Origin: Scenedesmus sp. ARA3
Taxonomy: Eukaryota > Chlorophyta > Chlorophyceae > Sphaeropleales > Scenedesmaceae
DNA length: 38,276 nt
Assembly: GCA_004335835.1 (NCBI GenBank)
Contig: RWJK01001895.1
Coordinates: 5,014-43,289 of the forward strand
Direction of reading: 5' to 3'
Each line of letters starts with the position of its first letter. Within the stretch, counting starts at the first letter, position 1. Shown here one piece after another: positions 12,753 to 20,660 of this stretch. Made by a program: the position numbers and the translations under genes. A model generated the notes under the pieces. It did no database searches, was not told where the DNA came from, and saw only the letters and a program-made list of their open reading frames with translations.

Positions 12753-15014
12753 CCAGCAGCAGCAGCAGCAGAATTAGCAAGCTGCCCAGCAACGTTGTGT
12801 GTAGCAGCTCCAGCTGGCGCACCAGGCCCACACGTCACCCACTTCTACAGCCTGTTAGCAGCAAAGGAACTGAAGCAAGTTGCTCATGATCCGGCAGCAG
12901 GTACGAACACGTGCAGTAGATCCAGCTAGCCTAGCCTGGAAGCAGGTTTGCTGTTGTGATTCTCACACTTTGCTGCCGCTATTACCAAGACCCACCTGCC
13001 TGGACTGTGTGACAATGTAGCGGTCGACTGCTTGTGTGTGGATGCCGTACCCTGCTAGCTCAGACTGCAGCTCAGCCTGTAGCATGTAACAGCAGCAGCA
13101 ATAGCAGCGGCAGACAACAAAAAGCGCGCATGCGGACGTTCAGTTAAACTAGCACCTGGTGAAAGATAAAATGCCAGTGTGCAGAGATCAAAGCGTCCTG
13201 CAGGATCAATTACTTCTGCTGCTTGCCAGGAAGCGCAACATTTGCAGAACACAGGGCAGAATGCAGTGGCACAGCAGTGCATTCTCAGACAGTTGCATAC
13301 CAGACATGCAGCACCAGGGACACGCATGCCAGCCAGGCTGCACCTGATTGACTGGTGTCCAGCTGTCGCTGTCTACGCGTTTGATGTGTGTCTTGCTGGC
13401 ATCACCACGTAGCGTGCGCCGTATGCCCAGCCATTTCTGCTGCTCTGTTCCATCACTGTTGTTGTCTCTGTGCGCCCATGTTGCTGCTGCTGCTGCTGCT
13501 TTATCAGCATGACTTTGAGCTGGCACTGCAGCAGCTGCAGCTGGTGCAGCTGCTGCTGCTGCTGCTGACACACTGTGAGGTGTTTCTTGATCACTCCCAG
13601 GCACAAACGTGTTGAGGGCAGCATCAGCTGCCGCTGCTGGCAGCTGCATGTCGCTTGCAGGAGCCAATGCTGCAGCTAACGGTGTTGCTGCCGTTGCTAG
13701 CTTGATGCTGCTGTTGGGGCTTGCAGGAACAGAAGGGCATGTTGCTGGCAGAACCTCCAGGCGCAGGGTCACCTGCAGGCCGGGCAGCATTGGAGCAGTG
13801 GCAGCAAGCACTGCTGGCCAAAGCACCCCAAGAGACGCCTCCCAAGTGCCGCAACCGTGGTGCTGCCTGCCAGCATGCTGCCGTTGGTCAAAACTTTCAG
13901 ATCTACCAATGGCAGCTGCTGCCAGCAACTGTGCACACAGACGTGCACCGCAAGCATGTCGCGCAGCCGGCTCCAGTGTAGTATTTGCTGCTGCACCTGG
14001 GCTGTCCCACCGCCGTCAGCCCTTTCCCCTGCAAGCTGAACTTCTTGCAAGCCCGGTCATGTGCTTGGGCCCTGACCTGTGCTGTTTGGCGGCCAGCTGC
14101 GCTTCACTCCTGCAAGCAGCCTCCTGCAAGCTCATTGCATGCGTTAAATATCTCACCTATGCTATCCTGCAGCCAGCAGCCCTGCGCTCCTGCAAGCTGG
14201 AAGCAGCCCTTACTTTCTCCAAGCAACCTCTCCTTCCTGCAAGCTGAAGCTGAACGCTCTGAAAGCATGCTCGTTGCATGCTCAGCGCCCTCACCTGTGC
14301 TGTCCTGCAGCCAGCAGCCCTGCGCTCCTGGTTGACCAGCCCAGCCAGACTGCCAGCGCGCAGCATCTTGCGATTGCCGCCAAGCGCAAAGGCAATCGCC
14401 TCACCCTGTGGATGGTATAAAACAGGCATAGATGGGGGTTTGAAATGTTGCTAGGCCACCTTGAAAGCTGCTGAATCTGCTGCTGCTGTGTCGGCAGCAG
14501 TCCTCTTGGTGACCTTGGCGTCTGCGGTTGTCCTGCAAGGTGCAAGCTGCAAATCAGTGCAATCCAGCGCTGCTGGCTGCGGCTGGCTGCTGCTGGGCCT
14601 CACCACAACGCTCTTGCCGCATCCATTTGGCCCCACGATGCATGTGAAATCTGCCAGCGGCCCAATCATTGTCTTGTCACGGAAGCTCTTGAATCCTGCA
14701 GGAGGAGAGGTGGCAATGTGGCACTTGAGGAAATGTTACAGAGCAGCAGCATAGATCAGGCACGCAAATAGGCAGCATCAACTCGTGATGACTAGAGTCT
14801 ATAGTTCCAGAAAGGTGATGGGCAGGTGCAAGCGGTGCGTTAGCCATGAACAGCAACAGCGCACATGCAGTGTGTGAGCAGCTGGTGCACACAGACGTGA
14901 CCACGCTGGTCAGTACGCACCCAGCGGCAGTGTAGGCAGGGTTTTTTCAGACCAAAAAAATGTATATTGTCGTTTTATATCACCTTCCACCTCCAAATGG
15001 GAGAGTCTGAGCAT
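5547..15014 (-). CDS. Divergent SMC-family ATPase (15 exons, 1634 aa)
   Basis: Exons (minus): 15014-14984, 14695-14604, 14405-14295, 13772-13344, 13076-12996, 12389-12241, 12005-11855, 11631-11485, 11160-10522, 10334-9769, 9279-8523, 8227-8060, 7831-6893, 6496-6365, 6059-5547. All junctions are GT-AG and phases close to 1635 codons including the stop. Start MLRLSHLEVEGFKSFRDKT is the normal SMC N-terminus. Walker A GPNGCGKS is at about 32-39. Coiled-coil arms flank a hinge (about 659-805; GRLCNML, STLLVSDRSTAAAVIDHF, HLRRNLVTRAGEVFKADG). Then come LSGGQQALATLALSFALQ (about 1447), Walker B FFDEVDCALD (about 1475) and H-loop VSHRP (His about 1605). SMC proteins are dimeric ABC-type ATPases that entrap DNA for cohesion, condensation or repair. 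The C-terminal motifs resemble SMC3 (LSGGQ, PFYxFDE), the N-terminus resembles SMC1/SMC4, and the true H-loop His is unlike my recollection of SMC1-6, so the subfamily is open. Oddities: a roughly 100-aa insert before the H-loop and a basic/acidic insert in exon 13. Confidence 0.9.
6169..6236. repeat. 34-bp tandem duplication in SMC intron 14
   Basis: Two adjacent 34-bp copies (6169-6202 and 6203-6236) that differ at one base. Each ends in GGGTAAG on the plus strand. It lies in the intron between SMC exons 14 and 15 and is one of several local duplications in this gene. Confidence 0.95.
6470..6640. repeat. Duplicated acceptor and start of SMC exon 14 (ghost acceptor)
   Basis: The 43 bp at 6470-6512, spanning the 3' splice site and first codons (ERRLLFSQG) of SMC exon 14, recur identically at 6598-6640, 128 bp away inside the upstream intron. 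The second copy keeps the CTGCAG acceptor but is followed by unrelated sequence. Confidence 0.9.
9587..9824. repeat. Duplicated end and donor of SMC exon 10 (ghost exon)
   Basis: The real end of exon 10 (EEASRLMHLRRNLVTR, donor at 9768-9767) has a copy at 9587-9633 in the following intron. The copy reads EEAGRLMHLRRNLVTR, has its own AG acceptor and GTGAG donor, and carries no stop. A third copy of the donor neighbourhood, about 23 bp, is at 9677-9699 and matches 9752-9775. The ghost would enter in phase 0 whereas exon 10 ends in phase 2, so simple inclusion shifts the frame. Confidence 0.85.
12339..12852. repeat. Five-copy array of the start of SMC exon 6
   Basis: The acceptor and first codons of SMC exon 6 (AVDVGDAVGLVRQLELL on minus) are at 12389-12339. 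Four further copies lie upstream in the same intron with exon-start edges near 12486, 12604, 12703 and 12852, at spacings of about 97, 118, 99 and 149 bp. The 12604 and 12703 copies keep an open frame after a CTGCAG acceptor. The 12486 copy has an in-frame TGA and the 12852 copy a frameshift. No copy has an obvious donor of its own, so they look like decoy acceptors or remnants. Confidence 0.85.
12718..12750. repeat. (CAG)11 microsatellite in SMC intron 5
   Basis: Eleven perfect CAG units inside the ghost-exon array, followed by CAC and more CAG. This explains the wider spacing of the last ghost copy. It shows that AGC triplet expansion is not confined to coding sequence. Confidence 0.95.
13997..14335. 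repeat. Repeated copies of the last 33 bp of SMC exon 3
   Basis: The end of SMC exon 3 (ERRAAGCRTAQ, donor at 14294-14293) is echoed in the next intron at 14157-14189 (11 codons, the last a stop), 14077-14109 (stop at codon 2) and, more weakly, 13997-14028 (32 bp, frame lost). Each ghost is bounded by TTGCAG and a GT donor. Ghost spacing is about 80 bp. All three are broken as coding exons. Confidence 0.8.
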
Positions 15015-15724
15015 CCTGGTGACCCGGCTGTGTGATGCTGCTGTGCAGCACTGCCTTCGCCACTAGCCAGCACGGCGCATGGAAGATCAAAAAACACCAG
15101 AAGCAAGTATTACAAGTGCTTTGCTGAGCAACTCATGCTGGCAGTGTCGGCTTTTGAAAGGCGTCGTGTGAAGGCATCGAACTGTACGTGTGCTCGACGG
15201 CACTGCAGGGCAAGAGGCTATAATCCACCGAAAATGCAGCGTTTGCTTGATCGCTGCCAGTATACAGTCCATAACCCCAAACGCAACATTTGTCATTTTG
15301 GGTTTGAAAACATTGGTCAGAGCGCATGCCGCCCAGTGTATGAACCCATTTGGTGAGCATGGCAGAAGGCCATAAACACAACATGCGTGTCGTCATTACT
15401 TGCAGCATGCACCAAACATGCAATTTCTACCAAAGCCATGATCTGTTGTGGCGCCGACAGGGGTGAAGATGCCGGCTGCGAGCTAGCTGCAGCGCTGCAG
15501 TGCCACCAGCACTAAGAACCAGCACGTACGTAACAGCATAATCCATCCGTGACCTCTCACGCGATACCATTGCAAGCCAAGCAACCGACAAGCTGAGATG
15601 GGGTTGCTGCAGGCGATGGAGACTCTCCCTTCTGCTTCACACAAGAAGCTGTCACAAGCATCAATTGTTCCCCATGCTGATGAAGATGACAACAGCAAAG
15701 GCGCATCACTGCGTTAGCACATTG
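15015..15724. other. Intergenic region between gene C and the SMC gene (both minus)
   Basis: About 710 bp hold the 3' side of gene C and the promoter/5' UTR of the SMC gene. A T/A-rich stretch with ATGTATATTGTCG lies in SMC intron 1, not upstream. I see no clear TATA box and no convincing ORF. Confidence 0.5.
15110..15114 (-). terminator. Candidate TGTAA poly(A) signal of gene C
   Basis: TTACA on plus is TGTAA on minus, the poly(A) signal used in volvocine and related green algae. It lies about 610 nt past the gene C stop and only about 100 bp before the SMC start codon. A pentamer is common by chance. Confidence 0.25.
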
Positions 15725-17158
15725 CTACTGTGCTTCACCTGCTGCTACTGCTGCTGCTGCTGCTGCTGCTGTTGCCGCTATCTGACGCGCCCTGCCGTGG
15801 TACCTGATCAGCTCCCGCAGCTGACCAGACACCTCCCTGCACACCTCGCGCAGCTGCGCTGCTGCACTGCTGCCTGCCTGCAGGCGACCACCTGCACCAC
15901 CCTGCTGCAGCGGCACAGCTGTGCACACCTCAGGCGGCTGCCCTTGGCCAAGGTTTCCTGCAAGCCGCTGTTTCAAACTGCATAAGCAGCTCCAGATGGA
16001 TTGCCGCCACAGCGCTGCCTGCTCGCTGCGCAGCTCAGCGACAGCTGCATGCTGCGGCCAGTGCAGCAGCAGCAGCGCCGTGCCCTGCAGCAGCGCAGCT
16101 GCAAGGTGCACAGCCCTTCCGTCTGCTGCTGCTGGTGCTGGTGCTGCAGCAGGTACTGCAGAGCTCAATGCTGCTGCTTCAGCAACAGCATAAGCTGACA
16201 GCAGCTGCAGCACCAGCTGGCACAGGCCAGCCAGGAAACCTGAAGCACTTGCTGACGCCGCAGCAGAGCTGCAGCTGCCGCTGCTTGCCGCGTACTCTGC
16301 TGCAAGGGGGCCTGCTGCTGCAGCTACTGCTGCTTTCTGTACAGGGCAGCCTGTCAGCTGCACCTCACGCAGCCAGCAGCACAGAAGCAGGTCCAGCACG
16401 CTGCTGCTGCCGCCACCGCCGCCGCCATCGCCGGCTGCAACGCTTTCGTCTACTGATGCTGCCATGCACTGCAGCAGTGACGGCAGAGCATCAGCTGGTG
16501 CTTGCTGCAGGCAGTACACTACTTGCGCCAGTGCCTGCAGTCCTATCAAGTCATTGAAATCACCAGCATCCTCACAGCTGCTAGCCAGGCTGCGCTTTCT
16601 TGACTTGATGAGTGCAATGACTGCCTGTGCTGCTGCGCTGCTGCCATACGCCTGCACTAGCTGCATCAAGCCTTTGTTCACGCTGCTCTCCACTTGCTGC
16701 AGCTGCTCCTGCAGTGCTGGCAGCAGCTGCTGCTTTGCTGGAGCTGCTGCCGCTGCAGGCTGCACAGCTGGCGCAGGTGCTGCTGCTGTTATTGCGGCTC
16801 CAGGACTCGTCGCACAACCAGGCTCAACTTGGATGACAGTATTGACTGGTGGCGGTTGTTCTGGTTGCTGCTGTTGCTGCTGCTGCAGAGGTACATGCGG
16901 GTGCTGATGCTGTGCAAATGCTAATCCAGCGACCAAACCTTGCTGGTAGTATGCGTAGCCTGGATGTGCAACAAAGATAGCGCGGAGCTGCTGCAGCTGC
17001 TGCAGGTGCTGTTGCTGCTCTTCTTCTTGCTGTCGTTCCAGTGCCTCTTGCCGCCTTGCTCGCTGCGCACGCTTTTCGACTCTCCATGTTTCACGCTGCT
17101 TTTCTGATCCCGCGTACTCAGGCTCGATCCTGTATCTTTTTTCCCCATCGTACTTCAT
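15725..17158 (-). CDS. Gene C: basic coiled-coil N-terminus fused to the A/C/D C-terminal domain (477 aa)
   Basis: Single open exon with a true ATG at 17158 (MKYDGEKRYRIEPEYAG) and an in-frame stop about 48 nt upstream. An upstream exon joining at a CAG before the ATG cannot be excluded. The first 60 residues are basic and charged, rich in Arg, Glu and Gln, and likely helical (RVEKRAQRARRQEALERQQ), like a basic-helix DNA or RNA contact region. A Gln/Pro/Ala linker follows. From about residue 160 the C-terminal domain of genes A and D appears: AAQAVIAL, DLIGLQALAQVVYCLQQ, VLDLLLCCWLREVQLTGC, LCQLVLQLLS, GTALLLLHWP and LWRQSIW in the same order. None of the zinc clusters of A and D are present. 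Function unknown; a nuclear partner or paralogue of A and D is inferred. Confidence 0.75.
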   Translation of the reverse strand: MKYDGEKRYRIEPEYAGSEKQRETWRVEKRAQRARRQEALERQQEEEQQQHLQQLQQLRAIFVAHPGYAYYQQGLVAGLAFAQHQHPHVPLQQQQQQQPEQPPPVNTVIQVEPGCATSPGAAITAAAPAPAVQPAAAAAPAKQQLLPALQEQLQQVESSVNKGLMQLVQAYGSSAAAQAVIALIKSRKRSLASSCEDAGDFNDLIGLQALAQVVYCLQQAPADALPSLLQCMAASVDESVAAGDGGGGGGSSSVLDLLLCCWLREVQLTGCPVQKAAVAAAAGPLAAEYAASSGSCSSAAASASASGFLAGLCQLVLQLLSAYAVAEAAALSSAVPAAAPAPAAADGRAVHLAAALLQGTALLLLHWPQHAAVAELRSEQAALWRQSIWSCLCSLKQRLAGNLGQGQPPEVCTAVPLQQGGAGGRLQAGSSAAAQLREVCREVSGQLRELIRYHGRARQIAATAAAAAAAVAAGEAQ

Positions 17159-17541
17159 AGCCCGCAGCTGCTGTTCAGGTGATGGGTTTCGTTCGTGTAG
17201 GTCTCATCCAATCAACATCTTTGGAGTGGTCACACAACTTTCGCCAGCACCAGCCCCGCGTTCGCGCACACTTCGTCAGGTACAGGTTACCAGTACCATC
17301 GGCAGGTGTACCCCACGCAACGACGATGCTCGTTTCGCCGATGTAGTACTAAACTGCTGTACCTCATGTAATTTACAAACCAGCGTGTGCATTTCGCAGG
17401 ACCACGCTGTGTTGCTGCCCCATGAGGAGCTGCTGTCAGGTAAAAGCTGCTGGATTAAAGTTCCTGCACCAAGGGGCCAGAGTGTAAAAGGACAAACTAG
17501 ACTGTGTCAAGACGCTGATATGGTATTCTACTCAACCTGAG

Positions 17542-17555
17542 GGCTCTTCAGAGCC
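17542..17555. repeat. Small perfect hairpin GGCTCT-TC-AGAGCC
   Basis: Six-base arms with a two-base spacer. The arms match those of the classical histone mRNA 3' stem-loop, but that loop is four bases and no histone gene is nearby. Probably chance. Confidence 0.6.
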
Positions 17556-17943
17556 ATCCCCTCAGTTGCCAACCCACACCTTCTTCTAAAAAGGGACAGC
17601 AGCCATGCATATGAAGTACAAAATTATTATTTGAGATGAAGAAAGCAACACGCAAGCAGCGCACTCTGTCAAACTGTTAAACCCTGGCCAAAGTTTGGTA
17701 CTTGCCAATGAGCCAGGGTGTCTCAGCTTCAACTAAACCGCCCCCTTAGATTGGGTGGCAATGACACTTTATAAAGAAAGTTGCCGATTGCATTCATTAC
17801 AAGCATAAGCATGATGCAACATAATGCGTCGCCAGCTGGTGTAATCCCTAGTGCACACTGGCAGTTTTTCTAGATAACCCCACATGCATGGAACCAGAGC
17901 TCAACTTCCCACTCAGCTGCTGGTGGCTACCGGTTACGACTTG

Positions 17944-17948
17944 TTACA
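17944..17948 (-). terminator. Candidate TGTAA poly(A) signal of gene D
   Basis: TTACA on plus, TGTAA on minus, about 126 nt past the gene D stop codon. The distance fits a green-algal 3' UTR. Confidence 0.4.
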
Positions 17949-18073
17949 AAAGTAACCTCGCCCGTTGGGGAGCCAATGACAGGCAGAGATAAAAGCAACC
18001 TGACCACACCAGTCCGTTAAAGAAAAGAAACTACCAATTTCACCCCTGAAAATCACCGCACGCTGTCAACCCA

Positions 18074-19183
18074 TCATGTGCGCGTGCCAGGGCCCTCTGC
18101 CGCCGCTGCTGCTTTGACTGCTTTGCCGTGCTTCAGCAGGACTACTTGCAACTGGTTTGAGAATTGAGCCTGCACTGCATCAACCGCCACGCCAGCCCCC
18201 TGCTTGGCAGTGATCCATACCAGCTGCCGCCAAAACCAGGCCTGCTGGCACTGCTGCTGCTTGGCGCATGCAGCTGCAGGCCAGTGCAGCAGCAGCAGCG
18301 AGGTACCCAGCATCAAGCTGCTTGACAGCTGCACTGCTGCTGCGGCGTCTGTTTGAGCTGCTGCGGCTGTTGTGGCCGCTTCGCAGCACTGTGACATCAA
18401 TTTCAGCAGCAGCTGACACAGCCCTGCCACCAGCTGGCGCAGGGTGTCAGCAGCAGCGCCTGAGCTACTGCCAGCACCAGCAAAGCCTGCTGCTACAGCC
18501 TCCTTAGCAGCTGCTGCAGACTGCTGCACGCTACAGCCTGTCAGCTGCACCTCACGCAGCCAGCAGCACAGCAGCAGGTCCAGCACACTGCTGCTGCTGC
18601 TGCCACTGCTGCTGCTGCTGCCCTCATCCACCGGCTCTGCCATGCAGTGCAGCAGCAGCGGCAGCGCAGCATCACTTGCTTGCTGCAGGCAGTGCAGCAC
18701 CTGGCCTAGTGCCTGCAGACCTATCAGGTCGCTTGCATCGCCGGTCTCCTGACAGCTGCTGACCAGGCTGCACTTCTTCATCATCATAGCTGCCAGTACT
18801 GCTTGGGCTACCACATTGCTGCCAGCCCGCAGCCCCAGCTTATAGAAGCACTGGTCGGCTCCCTCATCAGCTGCTTCAAGCTGCTGCTGCTGCTGCTGCT
18901 GCAGCGCCTGTTGCTGCTGCTGCTGCTGTTGCTGCGCCTGCTGCTCCTGCCGCTGGTCTGGCTGCAGCCGCTGTTCATTCTTTGGCTGATGGTCGGGCTG
19001 CTGCTGTGGTGGCGGCTGCTGTGCCGGCTGCTCTTGGTGCAGCTGCTGCAGCTGCTGCTGCTGCTGGTCTGGCAGCAGCAACTGATCAGCCGTCTGCGGC
19101 TGCACTGGCTGCTGCACATCTGGCTGGCTTCCTTCCCTGTGCCGCCGCTTGCTGGAAGGCACTTCTTTGCCTGACCCTGCAGC

Positions 19184-19222
<39 letters not shown>

Positions 19223-19576
19223 AGGAGCGTTTCGCAGCTCCTGGTCATGCCCTCGCTTGCGCGCGTTACGCCCTGCTGCCCTGGCAGCATCCTCTTGCTG
19301 TAGATCGTGCCCCACCTGCTGTTGTTGCTGCTGCTGCCCGGTTGACTGAGCATTACCACCAGCAGCACGAGCAGCACCAACCCCAGCAGCAGCAGCCTGC
19401 TGCTCACTGCTGCCAAGGTCAACCACAGGGCCGAGTCTTGCTGTGTTGCCAGCCACAGCTTCACCTCCATCACTACCAGTCTGTCCTGCACTTCCACCTT
19501 GTCTTCGCCCCTGCTGCTGCTGCTGCTGCTGCTGCTGTTCATGCTCGTCTGTTGTACCAGCCCCAACCTCCTCCTC

Positions 19577-19610
<34 letters not shown>

Positions 19611-19698
19611 ATTGGCGTGCCGTTGGCTGCCAACATTGCGGCAAGCCTCGGCGGAAGCTCCACCAATTCACCAGCTGGTGGGAGGCCGTACACACTCC

Positions 19699-19733
<35 letters not shown>

Positions 19734-20620
19734 CGCGCTGAGGCACTGCTGCTGCTGCCTGCCAGCTGCAGCTGCTCCTCCACTTCTATCATCAGATAGC
19801 CTGGCGGCAGATCATGCAGCGGTTGGTGCAAGATGCGCCAACGCACAGCGCTGCTGCCGCCGCCCCCGCTGCTGCTGCCCCTGCCGCTCTTGTGAAACTT
19901 CACCAACGCCTGCTGCTGCTGATCCGTCAGCCGTACGCCTGCAGGTGTTGCTGCCATCAGGTGCCGAGCTGTCAGGCCCCTGCCTTTCACAAACCACGCG
20001 GTGCCATCGCTGCTGCTGCTGCTGCTGATGTGGCCGGCCCCAACCACAGGTCCGCTGGCGGCAGCAGCAGCAGCAGCAGCCTCATCTTCAACTGCAGCAG
20101 TCACATAGCTGGGCTCTGCATCTGCCACGTCAGGATGCCCGTCACAGAATGGGCAGCAAACTGCGCTGCTGCCACCTGCTGCTGCTGCTGCTGCTGCCTC
20201 ATCAACGTCTGTCAGGCATCCGCCACAGATGCATGTTGTGCAATAGCTGCACTCGTGCAGCTTCGCCTGCTTTTTGGTTTTGCCGCAGTAGCAGCACAGC
20301 AGCAGGTGCGTGCTGACATAAGCGGGTGCTGCTGCTGCTGCCACATCCTGCACGCTGCTGCCTGGCCACATCTGCTGCAGGAACTCGCCCACCCGCTGCT
20401 GAGCTGGCACATGCTGGAACACCACATCCCCTGCCAACAGCTCAGACAGCAGCTGCTGCACCTCAGCTGGGGTGAACGTGTTGCTACTGCTGCTGCTGCC
20501 AGTGGCAGGCGAGGAAGCAGCTGCTGCTGCTGCCTTGTGATGTCGCTTGGGCCTACCCCCTGCTGGTGTTGCTGCTGCTGCTGCTGCTGCTGCCTCGCCT
20601 GGATCAAATAACACCTCATC

Positions 20621-20660
<40 letters not shown>

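Larger units (their letters stand above)
17159..18073. other. Intergenic region between genes C and D (both minus)
   Basis: About 915 bp, poorer in AGC triplets and more A/T-rich (17580-18060) than the genes around it, as expected for 3' UTR and promoter. It contains a small palindrome at 17542-17555 and several TTACA motifs. No gene is supported; the plus-strand ORF at 17226-17540 has no recognisable features. Confidence 0.5.

Noticed and set aside
12339..12852. Possible CRISPR-like repeat array
   Set aside because: Units are diverged, spacing varies from 97 to 149 bp, and each unit matches the start of an SMC exon with its acceptor. It is an intronic duplication in a eukaryotic gene.
17542..17555. 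Histone mRNA 3' stem-loop
   Set aside because: Arms fit but the loop is two bases instead of four, and no histone gene is near on either strand.
18982..20028. 348-codon plus-strand frame opposite gene D
   Set aside because: Poly-Ala/Leu/Cys from CTG repeats; no conserved match in the equivalent region of gene A. Treated as a shadow.
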